From Candidatus Thorarchaeota archaeon (GTDB lineage: Archaea > Asgardarchaeota > Thorarchaeia > Thorarchaeales > Thorarchaeaceae): a stretch of DNA of 36,432 nt. Every line of letters begins with the position of its first letter. Positions within the stretch are counted from its first letter, which is position 1. The DNA is taken from NCBI GenBank assembly GCA_004524595.1, contig SDOA01000030.1:1-36432 (forward strand), given 5' to 3'. Position numbers and translations under genes: made by a program. The notes beneath the pieces were generated by a model. It was not told where the DNA came from. It was given only the letters and a program-made list of their open reading frames with translations, and did not search any database. Shown here in pieces: positions 7,827 through 16,706 of the stretch.

Positions 7827-8744
7827 TTGGCAGTATATTTTCAAAAACGTGAAGTGGTAGTACCAGGCCAATTACTTGCAGAAGGCAGGTACAGGGCTTC
7901 GTACGGAACCTATGATGCGGGTGATAAGATATATTCCTCTCTTGTTGGATTGGCAGAACTCAGAGGTAACACGGTCAAAGTTGTTGCGCTTGAGGGTGCT
8001 TATATTCCAAAGGAAGGAGATCTGGTCATCGGTACAATTACTATAGTGGCAGGAAACAATTGGAAAGTGGATATTGGTGGTCCTTATGGTGCCTCTCTTC
8101 ACGCCAACAATGCATTAAGAAGACCTTACTCTGACAACATATCGGAGTACATGGACATTGGTGACGTAATCTCTGCAGAAGTGCAAGCCTTTGATAGAGT
8201 AAGTGGTCCTTTCCTTACAATGAAGGGACGTGGCTTGCAAGTCTTGGAAGGTGGCATGGTTCTTGATGTCAGTCCTGCAAAGATTCCTCGCATAATTGGT
8301 AGAAGAGGATCCATGATTAATATGATCAATGACCATTTAAGAATCGATTCTATGGTAGGTCAAAATGGTAGGATATGGATTAAGGCACCAGATATAGCAA
8401 CACTACGTCTTGCAATCAAGGCATTCAAAACAATTGAAGAACAAGCACATACTTCGAATCTCACTGATAGAATTAACACAATGCTTGCAGAGGAGATTGC
8501 AAAGATCCGTGGTGCTCCATCCACTGAGAAAAATGACGTGAAAACAAAGAGTACGGTCAAGGATGAAGTGGTAGAAGATGATGAACCATCTCCTGAAATT
8601 GACGAATATACAACTGATGCTGAAGAAGCTGAATCTGAACCTGATGTTGAAATAGTGATAGAATCTGTAGAAGAAGACAGTGAACATGCAGCTGAGGTTG
8701 AAGAAGATGAAGAAACTGTTGAAACAGAGGAAGTGAAAGAGTGA
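7827..8744 (+). CDS. rrp4: Exosome RNA-binding cap subunit Rrp4
   Basis: A 305-residue cap protein of the archaeal exosome, which threads RNA into the Rrp41/Rrp42 ring. An N-terminal beta domain (~1-60) is followed by an S1 RNA-binding domain (~60-135) and a KH domain with 'IIGRRGSMINMI' (~156-167). Archaeal Rrp4 normally ends near residue 230; here there is an extra ~75-residue tail (231-305) of mostly Glu and Asp. The start is TTG 7827. The stop overlaps the start of rrp41. Confidence 0.95.
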   Translation: MAVYFQKREVVVPGQLLAEGRYRASYGTYDAGDKIYSSLVGLAELRGNTVKVVALEGAYIPKEGDLVIGTITIVAGNNWKVDIGGPYGASLHANNALRRPYSDNISEYMDIGDVISAEVQAFDRVSGPFLTMKGRGLQVLEGGMVLDVSPAKIPRIIGRRGSMINMINDHLRIDSMVGQNGRIWIKAPDIATLRLAIKAFKTIEEQAHTSNLTDRINTMLAEEIAKIRGAPSTEKNDVKTKSTVKDEVVEDDEPSPEIDEYTTDAEEAESEPDVEIVIESVEEDSEHAAEVEEDEETVETEEVKE

Positions 8745-9559
8745 TGAGTCCGGAAACAAAGCCCGATTTTCTGATTAGTCCAGAGGGCTTAAGGGTTGAT
8801 GGTCGACGACCCGATGAATTACGACCAATTGAGCTAAAGGTTGGCGTTTTGAAACAGGCTGATGGTTCTGCTTCAATTCGACAAGGTAAAACATACATAA
8901 TAGCTGCTGTCTATGGTCCAAGGGAGTTACACCCAAGACATCTAACATTAAACGATAGAGCATACCTTCGTGTAACCTACAGAATGGCTACATTCTCAGT
9001 ACCTGACAGAAAGAGGCCTGCGCCCTCTCGAAGGGAGAAAGAGATCTCAATGGTCATTGCTAATGCATTAGGTCCTGCTCTCTTTCTTGAGGAGTTTCCG
9101 AGAGCAGTAATTGATGTATTTATTCAGGTCATCCAGGCTGATGGTGGCACACGATGTGCAGCTATCAATGCGGCAGCACTTGCACTTGCAGACGCTGGTA
9201 TTCCAATGAAGACCCTCGTTCCTGCAGTGGCTGTTGGAAAAGCTGATGGTACTCTTATAGTAGACTTGGGTGATGCAGAGGACAAATATGGACAGGGTGA
9301 CATTCCTATGGCAATCCTACCGTCTTCTGAAGAACTAACACTGCTTCAACAAGATGGATTCTTCACGAAGGAAGAATTGATTGAATGTATGCAGATGGGA
9401 ATTGGCGCTTGCAAGTATATTCATGAACTACAAAAGGATGCACTCAAAAAAGCCTATGTCCGAAAAGCTCCTGATGGTGTAGATGACGAAGATGATGATG
9501 ATTTTGAAGATGAACTTGAAACAGACCTCGGTGAGTCTGAACTAATGGAGGATGAGTAA
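8741..9559 (+). CDS. rrp41: Exosome catalytic subunit Rrp41
   Basis: A 272-residue RNase PH-type subunit that carries the phosphorolytic active site of the archaeal exosome, degrading RNA 3'-5' with phosphate or adding A-rich tails in reverse. It shows 'RVDGRRPDELRPIELKVGVL', 'SRREKEISM', 'QADGGTRCAAINAAALALADAGIPM' and the catalytic 'DAEDKYGQGDIPMAILPS' (D181, D187). The last ~30 residues are a strongly acidic extension. The start is GTG 8741 or ATG 8744, overlapping the rrp4 stop, so translation is probably coupled. Confidence 0.96.
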   Translation: MMSPETKPDFLISPEGLRVDGRRPDELRPIELKVGVLKQADGSASIRQGKTYIIAAVYGPRELHPRHLTLNDRAYLRVTYRMATFSVPDRKRPAPSRREKEISMVIANALGPALFLEEFPRAVIDVFIQVIQADGGTRCAAINAAALALADAGIPMKTLVPAVAVGKADGTLIVDLGDAEDKYGQGDIPMAILPSSEELTLLQQDGFFTKEELIECMQMGIGACKYIHELQKDALKKAYVRKAPDGVDDEDDDDFEDELETDLGESELMEDE

Positions 9560-10388
9560 AATGGGTGATTTTAGTGCAGAAACAATCAGTCGTATTGATC
9601 GTGAGTTTATTGCTGATCTCCTCAATAAAGGAGAACGTATTGACGGTCGTGCATTCAATGAATATCGTGAGATTATAATCGAGGCCGATGTTGTACCAGC
9701 AAAAGCTGAAGGGTCAGCTTTAGTCCGTCTTGGGGATACCAGCGTTGTAGCTGGTGTAAAAGTCCTTGTTGGTGAACCATATCCTGATTCTGCTGATGAG
9801 GGCGTTATTATGGTGACTGCTGAGATGTCACCAATTGCATCACCATTATTCGAACTTGGTCCACCAAAAGAAGATGCCATCGAACTTGGAAGAGTTGTTG
9901 ATCGCGGTGTTCGAGAGTCTGAAACTGTGGATGCAAAAGCTCTCTGTATTGAGGAGGGAAAGAAGGTATACACAGTATTTGCTGATGTGTATCCTCTAGA
10001 GTATGATGGAAACCTCATAGATGCCTCCTCTATTGCTGTGAACACTGCTCTCTTGACTACAAGATTTCCTGAGATGGTCATGGAGAACAATCAACTTGTA
10101 GAAACAGGAAAGATAATCGCTCTCCCAATCAAAAATATTGCAGTTGAACATACAATTGCAAAAATTGGCAGACACCTTATCCTAGATCCAATCCTCAAGG
10201 AAGAGTTCGTTCAAGATTGCAGATTAACAATGGCTGTTGATCAGAATGACAACTTTACAGCTCTGCAAAAGGGTGGCGGAATGGGTGCAATGTCAGTCGA
10301 ATTGATTGACCAAGCAATGGGCATGGCTCTTGACCGTGCAAAAGAGATACGAACAATAATTTATGAGTCTGTAAAAAACATTGAATAA
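9552..10388 (+). CDS. rrp42: Exosome non-catalytic ring subunit Rrp42
   Basis: A 278-residue RNase PH-fold partner of Rrp41; the two alternate in the hexameric ring, and Rrp42 helps bind RNA but lacks catalysis. It contains 'LLNKGERIDGRAFNEYREI', 'GSALVRLGDTSVVAGVK', 'RVVDRGVRESETVDAKALCIEEG' and a typical C-terminus without acidic tail. The start is ATG 9552, overlapping the rrp41 stop; ATG 9561 is a possible alternative. Confidence 0.95.
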   Translation: MSKMGDFSAETISRIDREFIADLLNKGERIDGRAFNEYREIIIEADVVPAKAEGSALVRLGDTSVVAGVKVLVGEPYPDSADEGVIMVTAEMSPIASPLFELGPPKEDAIELGRVVDRGVRESETVDAKALCIEEGKKVYTVFADVYPLEYDGNLIDASSIAVNTALLTTRFPEMVMENNQLVETGKIIALPIKNIAVEHTIAKIGRHLILDPILKEEFVQDCRLTMAVDQNDNFTALQKGGGMGAMSVELIDQAMGMALDRAKEIRTIIYESVKNIE

Positions 10389-10527
10389 TGCTAGAATGTG
10401 TGTTCATAGCTAGACTCTGAGCACATTTTCTTTGTTTACCAATAGGTATGCTAATAAGAGAAAAATGTGGGCGACTGATAGGCTCTATAGCCATCTCACA
10501 TTCTGTATGTGAAACAGAAGCCATTAC
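10389..10527 (+). other. 139-base spacer between rrp42 and eL43
   Basis: This is the longest spacer inside the superoperon. A T-rich stretch at ~10424-10438 could be a partial terminator for the exosome genes. I see no convincing RNA gene or small ORF with a ribosome-binding site. The open frame through it (10448-10816) runs antisense-in-frame with eL43 coding sequence and lacks a protein-like composition. Confidence 0.3.
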
Positions 10528-10953
10528 ATGGAGAAGATACAGTTGGCACGAACTAAGAAAGTTGGTAGCACTGGAAGATACGGCGCAAGGTACGGAGCAA
10601 AGCTGCGTCGCAGGGTACTTGATATCGAAAAGAAAGCTAGTGAGCCGAATCGATGTCCTGCATGTGCTACAAGAGCACTTAAACGAGAGGCGGCTGGGCT
10701 TTGGAAATGTACCAAGTGCAATCTTCTCTTTGCTGGTGGAGCATATGTACCATACACTGAAGCAGGAAAGGCAGCTAAAAGAGCCATTGCTCAGAGAGTT
10801 GCTGGTGATTTCTTAGCACTACGAGATGATGATGATATCGAAGATGTTCTTGATTTCCTTCCTAATGTTGAATCAGATAAAGAGGAAGATATAATCGATG
10901 CTGAGACTATTACTGCAACCGAAGAAGATAACTCTGAATCTTTAGAAGATTAA
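10528..10953 (+). CDS. Ribosomal protein eL43 (L37Ae) with acidic C-terminal extension
   Basis: Residues 1-~92 are the zinc-ribbon large-subunit protein L37Ae: a basic start ('TKKVGSTGRYGARYGAKLRRRV') and four zinc cysteines C43, C46, C61 and C64. The family usually ends near residue 90, with '..AGGAYVP.T..G..A.R.I'. Here an extra ~47 residues (95-141) rich in Asp and Glu follow. The start is ATG 10528. It is in the conserved position between rrp42 and the Brix gene; no rpoP (Rpo12) gene follows, unlike in some archaea. Confidence 0.93.
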   Translation: MEKIQLARTKKVGSTGRYGARYGAKLRRRVLDIEKKASEPNRCPACATRALKREAAGLWKCTKCNLLFAGGAYVPYTEAGKAAKRAIAQRVAGDFLALRDDDDIEDVLDFLPNVESDKEEDIIDAETITATEEDNSESLED

Positions 10954-10955
10954 AC

Positions 10956-11543
10956 TTGAGCCGATTTGACTTGCCAAGTCTTCTTATTACAACCTCGCGT
11001 CGTACCTCTAACAGAGTACGAACATTTGCTCGTGATCTCTGGTCTGTACTACCAGGGTCTGAACGTTTCAATCGTGGCAGTATGAGTGTTGAAGAACTGA
11101 TTTCGCGGATACGCCAATCCGGTGCAAAGGGCGCTCTAATTATTTCAATCTGGAAAGGCAATCCTAGAGAGCTGACATTATTATCACCACAAGGTGATGA
11201 AATTTTAAAGATTAGAATTGATAGTGCTCTACTTCGACGCGAAACAAATCAGACATTCAAGGGCAGATTGGATGGAATTGAGAGCATCTGTGTAAAATCC
11301 GGAAGTAGTTCGAAGGTTGTGAAAATTGCAGAAGATTTTGCTTCAATACTTGACCTGTCTATTCAAGAACATCAAAATCCTATAGAACTCGAAACTGAAA
11401 CAAATAAAGTTGCTCTATGGTTTGATGATGTTTCAGGAGGAAAAATTCTTTGGACACATTATGCAACTAGAGATGTAATTGAAATAGGTCCACGGATTAG
11501 GATTTCGACTGTATGGAGAGGCACTGAAAATGAATCTGAGTGA
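10956..11543 (+). CDS. Brix domain protein (archaeal Imp4-like ribosome biogenesis factor)
   Basis: A 195-residue protein with the archaeal Brix/anticodon-binding-like fold. The family signature is visible in 'LLITTSRRTSNRVRTFARDLWSVLPGSERFNRG' near the start. Eukaryotic relatives (Imp4, Rpf1, Brix1) act in rRNA processing; the archaeal protein is expected to bind rRNA during ribosome assembly. The start is TTG 10956, two bases after the eL43 stop. The 3' end overlaps pcc1 by 14 bases. Confidence 0.88.
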   Translation: MSRFDLPSLLITTSRRTSNRVRTFARDLWSVLPGSERFNRGSMSVEELISRIRQSGAKGALIISIWKGNPRELTLLSPQGDEILKIRIDSALLRRETNQTFKGRLDGIESICVKSGSSSKVVKIAEDFASILDLSIQEHQNPIELETETNKVALWFDDVSGGKILWTHYATRDVIEIGPRIRISTVWRGTENESE

Positions 11544-11796
11544 CATCAATGCTTTTGCTATACTTGAAGTTCCATTGAAATCTAAAACGAACGCAACAAT
11601 CCTTTATAATGCGCTACTACCTGAAACTGAGTCTATCTCCTCGGACAGGGCAATTTCGAAAATTTCCCTCAAGGATTCTATTTTAATCGTGCAAATTGAA
11701 GCAAATGATCTGACAGCTCTTCGAGCATCCTTGAATTCCTATACAGCTTGGATTGAAGCATGTATATCAACTCTTGAGTCAGTAGACAAGTCATGA
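11530..11796 (+). CDS. pcc1: KEOPS complex subunit Pcc1
   Basis: An 88-residue dimerisation subunit of KEOPS, the complex that makes N6-threonylcarbamoyladenosine (t6A) at tRNA position 37. Diagnostic pieces are 'ALLPETES', the strand 'ILIVQIEANDLTALRASLNSYTAWI' and the compact length. It is a regular member of the archaeal exosome superoperon. Two further t6A genes, cgi121 and the Sua5/TsaC gene, are elsewhere in this window. Confidence 0.9.
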   Translation: MNLSDINAFAILEVPLKSKTNATILYNALLPETESISSDRAISKISLKDSILIVQIEANDLTALRASLNSYTAWIEACISTLESVDKS

Positions 11797-11871
11797 TGCA
11801 AAGCCTTAAGTCACAAGTCCTTACGCGCAAGCTGAAAAGGCAATTACCATAAATTTGGGAGACAATAGAGA

Positions 11872-12234
11872 ATGACCCAGAATATCCCTCCAGCATTAGA
11901 ACAAGAACTACAAAAGTTCGACACAATGAGAAAGAATCATGAAACCCTTACTACAATGGTGCAAGCTATTCAGACTGAGTTAAGCGAAATAAATGCAACA
12001 CTTGAAGAATTGAAGAAGCAACCTGATGATGTTGTCACATACAAAGCTGTGGGACAGGTCATGTTTAAAGTGGACAAACCCGTTCTTACAGAACAACTTG
12101 ATGATAGGCAAAAAACTCTTGAATTGAGACTTGCATCGAATAAGAAACAACTAGAGAATCTGACAGAAAAACTTCAAGAGCTTCAGAATAAAATTCAGAT
12201 AGAGCTCTCAAAGCAGAACTTACGTCTTCAGTGA
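11872..12234 (+). CDS. pfdB: Prefoldin beta subunit
   Basis: A 120-residue beta subunit of the prefoldin (GimC) chaperone, which hands unfolded proteins to the thermosome. Two long coiled-coil helices (~8-50 and ~75-115) flank a beta hairpin holding 'VVTYKAVGQVMFKVDKP', the conserved prefoldin beta core. It starts at ATG 11872 after a GGGAG site and overlaps the next gene by a few bases, in the usual order of the superoperon. Confidence 0.93.
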   Translation: MTQNIPPALEQELQKFDTMRKNHETLTTMVQAIQTELSEINATLEELKKQPDDVVTYKAVGQVMFKVDKPVLTEQLDDRQKTLELRLASNKKQLENLTEKLQELQNKIQIELSKQNLRLQ

Positions 12235-12239
12235 GAGAA

Positions 12240-12542
12240 ATGAACACCATTATTGATATCGGATTGCCCGATATCTCTGAAGAAGTAATTGAGCTTTTAG
12301 CTGAAGAGTGTGAAGCTCAAATCATCAATTTTATTCGGGAGACAATTTCAGAGAAGAGTATTGAAACTCTCTTTGTCAGCTGTTCTCTCAATCTTATTGA
12401 TGGCCAACTTGATATTGAGATAGACATCGACATCAGCCAGAGTTATGATACCGGCCATAATCTAGATGATTTACTTCAGAAAGCCAGTGATTGTGGTGTA
12501 GATTGGCTTGAGAAACAGCTGATGGAGATGAAAAACAAATGA
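12240..12542 (+). CDS. DUF3194 family protein
   Basis: A ~100-residue protein of the archaeal DUF3194 family, recognised mainly by size, position directly after prefoldin beta, and its layout of an N-terminal helix ('ISEEVIELLAEECEAQIINFI'), a strand with 'LDIEIDIDIS' and a final helix. The function is unknown. The frame is open from GTG 12231, but GTGAG at 12231-12235 is well placed as a ribosome-binding site for ATG 12240. The stop overlaps the DHH gene start (ATGA). Confidence 0.75.
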   Translation: MNTIIDIGLPDISEEVIELLAEECEAQIINFIRETISEKSIETLFVSCSLNLIDGQLDIEIDIDISQSYDTGHNLDDLLQKASDCGVDWLEKQLMEMKNK

Positions 12543-13540
12543 ATCTGAAAACCCTTCTCACATGTTCAGAGAAACCCTTGATTATGGGTCATCAAAATGC
12601 TGATCCTGATGCTGTCTGTGCAATGATTGCGTTCTCTAGACTTTATAAGGTTCTCAATCCTAATGGCAATCCATCCTTGATGGCTGATGACCTAAGTCGG
12701 CTCTCAAATCAAGTACTAGTATATTTTGAGGTGGATGATACAATACTAGAAGAACCCAGAACTAAGTTTGATCTTGTAATTCTCCTAGACACAAATAGTG
12801 TCTTTCAACTTGGTCCTTGTTTCCAAGAAATTCCTTCTGAGCCCAGTAAGACTGTTATTATTGATCATCACGAACCAACATCCGAAGCTGAGAATGTAGC
12901 AGATTATAGAATAGTAAAGAACGATCGATTTTCAACGTGTGAAATTATTGTACAACTCTATAATGAATTAGGTATTCCAATTGATGCTAATACTGCTAAC
13001 CTGTTACTGACAGGAATTCTCTTTGATACAAGACGGTTTCTATATACAGATTTGCAGACTCTACATATCGTGATGGATCTTATCAGGAGTGGAGCTCAGT
13101 ATGAGCGTTGCATTAAATCCCTTCAGATAAAACCAGACCGATCTGAGAGAATCGCACGATTGAAGGCTGCTGGTCGAATGGCTGTTCATCTTTTTGATGA
13201 ATGGGTGGTTGTCAGTTCAACTATAAATGCCTTTGAGGCAAGTGCGTGTCGTAGTCTGGTTGAAATGGGTGCTGACGTGGCTATTATTGGTGGTAGACCA
13301 TCAAAAGATGTGGTCCGACTCAGTTCTAGGAGTACAACTGATTTTTATCATCAGACTGGTATCAATCTTGGCACAGATATCATGGAGCCATTAGGTGAAT
13401 TGATTCAAGGAAAGGGTGGCGGTCATGCTAATGCTGCTGGAGCCAATGGTAGAAAGAATTTGAAAAAGGCTCTTGATAGAGCAGTAGAACTGATAAGACT
13501 GGCGATTGAGAAACAATCCTACTCAAATCCAGGATCATAG
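12539..13540 (+). CDS. DHH/DHHA1 family phosphoesterase
   Basis: A 333-residue protein with an N-terminal DHH domain ('GHQNADPDAVCAM', H18/D22/D24; 'LLDTNS', D84; the 'DHH' motif at 109-111) and a C-terminal DHHA1 domain ending in the substrate-binding 'GKGGGHANAAGA'. These Mn2+-dependent enzymes are nanoRNases, RecJ-like exonucleases or cyclic-dinucleotide phosphodiesterases. At the end of the exosome superoperon, degrading the short oligoribonucleotides left by the exosome is a reasonable inference. Full length. Confidence 0.88.
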   Translation: MNLKTLLTCSEKPLIMGHQNADPDAVCAMIAFSRLYKVLNPNGNPSLMADDLSRLSNQVLVYFEVDDTILEEPRTKFDLVILLDTNSVFQLGPCFQEIPSEPSKTVIIDHHEPTSEAENVADYRIVKNDRFSTCEIIVQLYNELGIPIDANTANLLLTGILFDTRRFLYTDLQTLHIVMDLIRSGAQYERCIKSLQIKPDRSERIARLKAAGRMAVHLFDEWVVVSSTINAFEASACRSLVEMGADVAIIGGRPSKDVVRLSSRSTTDFYHQTGINLGTDIMEPLGELIQGKGGGHANAAGANGRKNLKKALDRAVELIRLAIEKQSYSNPGS

Positions 13541-13552
13541 GAGGATTGATGA

Positions 13553-14395
13553 GTGCCACTAGTGGAAATTAAAGATTTCAGCTTCAAGTACTATGGAGCT
13601 GATTGTTTGGCACTCAAGAAGATAGATCTCACAATCGATGAGGGTGAATATGTTGTCATTACTGGTCCTAGTGGTTGTGGGAAGACCACCCTCTGTCGAA
13701 CAATCAACGCACTTGTTCCTCAATTTCACCGAGGGTATATTGCCGGAAATGTCATCGTTGAAGGTATGAATACACGTGAACACAATGTTGCTGAATATGC
13801 CTCTTTTGTTGGAATGGTCTTTCAACAACCTGAAAATCAACTGGTCACACTAAATGTTGAGAAAGAGATTGCCTTTGGTCCTGAGAATCTTGGTGTTGAA
13901 CCAAAAGAGGTCCGTAGGCGTGTTGAAGAGCTCATAGACTTGCTTGATCTTGAACATCTACGAGGGAAACACCCTCATGAGATGTCTGGGGGCGAACAGC
14001 AACGAGTTGCAATAGCAGCAACATTAGCCCTTAAACCAAAAATACTGGTAGCTGATGAGCCAACATCAAATCTTGATCCCAAGAGTGCGGAGTCTATTCT
14101 CACTATCATATCCAGTCTGAATAAACGCGATCTAACAGTTGTCTTGGTAGAACATAGGCTAGACCTAGTATCAAAGGACGCGAGCAGAGTATTATTAATG
14201 GATGAGGGAAAAATTGTTGCAGATGGAAGTCCACGAGAAGTATTGGTTAAGGACCTCTGTCAGGAAATTGGTGTAGGTGTGCCTAAAGCAACTCTTGTCT
14301 ATAAACGACTATTTAATCGGGGTATCGATTTAGGCCAAGTTCCCCTTACAGGAGACGAACTTGCGAGATTGGTCAAGGGGGTTTCAATGCATTGA
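13553..14395 (+). CDS. ecfA1: ECF transporter ATPase A1 (EcfA/CbiO family)
   Basis: A 280-residue ABC ATPase of an energy-coupling factor transporter. Walker A is 'GPSGCGKTT' (38-46), the Q-loop is 'VGMVFQQPENQLVTLNVEKEIAFGPEN', which is typical of EcfA proteins, the signature is 'MSGGEQQR', and Walker B is 'ILVADEP'. The start is GTG 13553 behind a GGAGG. It overlaps ecfA2. Pairs with ecfA2 as a heterodimer driving vitamin or metal uptake. Confidence 0.9.
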   Translation: MPLVEIKDFSFKYYGADCLALKKIDLTIDEGEYVVITGPSGCGKTTLCRTINALVPQFHRGYIAGNVIVEGMNTREHNVAEYASFVGMVFQQPENQLVTLNVEKEIAFGPENLGVEPKEVRRRVEELIDLLDLEHLRGKHPHEMSGGEQQRVAIAATLALKPKILVADEPTSNLDPKSAESILTIISSLNKRDLTVVLVEHRLDLVSKDASRVLLMDEGKIVADGSPREVLVKDLCQEIGVGVPKATLVYKRLFNRGIDLGQVPLTGDELARLVKGVSMH

Positions 14396-15216
14396 TCATC
14401 ATGGAGAATGTTCATTTTGCATATGATGGATTATATACCGCTCTCTCCGGTGTATCTCTTCAAATTGATGATGGCGAAAGAGTAGCGATTATGGGAACAA
14501 ATGGTGCTGGAAAGACAACTCTTGTTAAACACCTAAATGGTCTACTCCGACCAATCACAGGACGAATAATCCTTGACGGTGTTGATACAAAGCACTACTC
14601 TGTCGCAGAATTAGCCCGAGAAATAGGACTTGTAATGCAAAACCCAGACCATCAATTATTTCTTGATACAGTTGAGAAGGAAATAACCTTTGGACTCAAA
14701 CAACTCGGATTCTCTAATGAAGAGATTCAAGAACGATTTGTTAAAACAGTATCAATCCTTGGGCTTGGTGGACTATGTAATCGTTCACCTTTCGCTCTCT
14801 CTGGCGGTGAACGGAAACGGGTCGCTCTTGCTTCAGTACTAGCTACTGAACCAAGAATACTCGCACTTGATGAACCAACAATTGGCCAAGATGCCCATCA
14901 GAAAGAGAAGTTGGCTGAAATGCTCATGGGCCTCAATGAGAAAGGAAGAACGGTGGTTGTAGTGACTCACGACATCGAGTTTGTCATTGAGAACTTTCCA
15001 AGAACCATAGCAATGGCGGATGGTACTATTATTGCAGACGGTCCGACAAACTTAGTTTTGAGCAATGAGGATGTTCTTCGTCGATGTTCTCTCACTGCTC
15101 CTCAGCTTACACAAGCAGCAAGATCCCTTCATGAACTATTTCCAAATATCTCAGAACGACTTACACTTCTAACGGACTTGGAGCGAGAAATTGTGAGTGC
15201 ACTAGGAGGTGACTAA
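14392..15216 (+). CDS. ecfA2: ECF transporter ATPase A2
   Basis: A 274-residue second ECF ATPase with Walker A 'GTNGAGKTT', Q-loop 'LVMQNPDHQLFLDTVEKEITFGLKQLG', signature 'LSGGERKR' and Walker B 'ILALDEP'. GGGGG at 14377-14381 is spaced correctly for the TTG at 14392, which overlaps the ecfA1 stop; ATG 14401 is less well placed. The stop overlaps the start of the T component. Confidence 0.9.
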   Translation: MIIMENVHFAYDGLYTALSGVSLQIDDGERVAIMGTNGAGKTTLVKHLNGLLRPITGRIILDGVDTKHYSVAELAREIGLVMQNPDHQLFLDTVEKEITFGLKQLGFSNEEIQERFVKTVSILGLGGLCNRSPFALSGGERKRVALASVLATEPRILALDEPTIGQDAHQKEKLAEMLMGLNEKGRTVVVVTHDIEFVIENFPRTIAMADGTIIADGPTNLVLSNEDVLRRCSLTAPQLTQAARSLHELFPNISERLTLLTDLEREIVSALGGD

Positions 15217-15979
15217 TTTAGCATTCCTTGAAGTATTTCAATACACTCGACAGGATTCATCAATTCATCGACTAGATCCTCGTGCAAAGCTTGTGATGAC
15301 GATTGCACTTGCAACGATTTCCTTACTATTCCTAGAAATATTTCCCTTAGTCATACTTCTATTATTTCTCCTTCCTCTGCTATCTGTAGCAAAATCAATG
15401 AAACGTTGGTTAAAGAGTATGAAAGGTCTCTCCATTCTACTTGTTTTCATTCTAATATTCAATACACTTCTCTCAAACGCTCAATATCCTCTAAATCACT
15501 CAATTGCATTGATCCTTAGGTTAATCGCATTAATGACATCCTTTTCCTTATTCTTTCTTACAGTCCATCCTGACGAACTCTCTCAGGCTTTAATTCAAAT
15601 GAGAGTTCGGTTTGAATTTGCATTTGCGATGAGTATGGCAATGAGATATGTCCCCACTCTTGGCCAAGAAGCATATGCGATTATGGACGCTCAAAAAGCC
15701 AGAGGTGTAGAATTAGACAAAGGTAACATTTTGAAACGAATTCGAAATATTGTACCAATAATAGTTCCTCTCATAATTGTATCAATACGCAGAGCTCTAT
15801 CTATAGCTGAGAGTATGGAATCAAGGGGGTTTGGCGCAAGTCAAAATAGAACTTACATGGAAAGACTGTCGTTTAGAAAACGTGACTGGGCTGTAGTTGT
15901 AGTGTCCATATTTTTCATGGTTCTGATGATTTACATCAGATTATTCATCCCTCTTCCATCTTGGAATATTCCCTTCTAA
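15209..15979 (+). CDS. ecfT: ECF transporter transmembrane component T
   Basis: A 256-residue membrane protein with about five helices. 'DSSIHRLDPRAKLVMTIAL' at the start and the cytoplasmic coupling motif 'MDAQKARGVELDKG' plus 'ESMESRGFGAS' are hallmarks of EcfT; the two A-R-G-like motifs are how it grips the ATPases. It links ATP hydrolysis to an S component that binds the substrate. No S component gene lies in the window, so this is probably a shared, group II module. Start GTG 15209 sits inside AGGAGGTG, overlapping ecfA2. Confidence 0.9.
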   Translation: MTNLAFLEVFQYTRQDSSIHRLDPRAKLVMTIALATISLLFLEIFPLVILLLFLLPLLSVAKSMKRWLKSMKGLSILLVFILIFNTLLSNAQYPLNHSIALILRLIALMTSFSLFFLTVHPDELSQALIQMRVRFEFAFAMSMAMRYVPTLGQEAYAIMDAQKARGVELDKGNILKRIRNIVPIIVPLIIVSIRRALSIAESMESRGFGASQNRTYMERLSFRKRDWAVVVVSIFFMVLMIYIRLFIPLPSWNIPF

Positions 15980-16077
15980 AGCTGTTATTTGGTCCTATTT
16001 TTCCGCTTGAGTTTGTCGTGCTATTATTTATCAGAAAGTAACCCGCATAATTATCACATTTGGTGGGTGAGATTCCA

Positions 16078-16644
16078 ATGCAGCTGCCCAAACGAACGAA
16101 GTATGCAGTCAAAGATCTAATGAGCGACCTGAAAAAAATCAGTCCAACTCCTAGTATAATGGAGGAAGTTGGCTCAAAGCTCATATATTATGAGTGGACG
16201 TGTTGTGAGAATCTCCTAAGTTCTGATCATCCAGTGACTACGAATCTTCGTGATTTACTAGATTTTATGGAGAATGAATATGAAAATCAGCTTGTTACTG
16301 GAGAATTATGGCGTGTAGCAGATACCCCTCAATCTGCAATCAATAACTTTCTGAAAGGTCGGTCTAAGGAGTTTCTTGATTACACATTAGATAGATCTCC
16401 CGAATATATTCATGATCTGTTGATGGTAGTAGCAAATGCACGAAAACAAGAAATCAAGCAATACAAACAGCTTGAGAAAAATGTAAGACGGGAAATTAAG
16501 GAAGACTCAGAGAATCCTGAACTCTGGAATAAATTACGGCTTCTCCTCTGGATAACTAAGAACTACAAAGAGGCGGCAGACGCGTTCAAAACTGCCAAAA
16601 GTTTCGGTTGGACTTCCGAACAAAGCAAGCTCGTTGCTCTGTGA
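16078..16644 (+). CDS. Hypothetical protein with TPR-like C-terminus
   Basis: A 188-residue soluble, mostly helical protein that I cannot assign. The last ~50 residues ('SENPELWNKLRLLLWITKNYKEAADAFKTAKSFGW') resemble one tetratricopeptide-type helix pair. The frame is open upstream to TTG 16060, but GGTGGGTGAG at 16062-16071 is a good ribosome-binding site for ATG 16078. A protein-binding role is the most that can be suggested. Confidence 0.55.
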   Translation: MQLPKRTKYAVKDLMSDLKKISPTPSIMEEVGSKLIYYEWTCCENLLSSDHPVTTNLRDLLDFMENEYENQLVTGELWRVADTPQSAINNFLKGRSKEFLDYTLDRSPEYIHDLLMVVANARKQEIKQYKQLEKNVRREIKEDSENPELWNKLRLLLWITKNYKEAADAFKTAKSFGWTSEQSKLVAL

Positions 16645-16706
16645 CCATGATTCTCTCACATAACTGGGAAGATGTATATGTATGCTGTGTATGTGCCACT
16701 TGGGGA

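Noticed and set aside
10448..10816. Open reading frame overlapping eL43 on the same strand
   Set aside because: It overlaps eL43, whose family match is clear, and its product has no recognisable pattern or ribosome-binding site.
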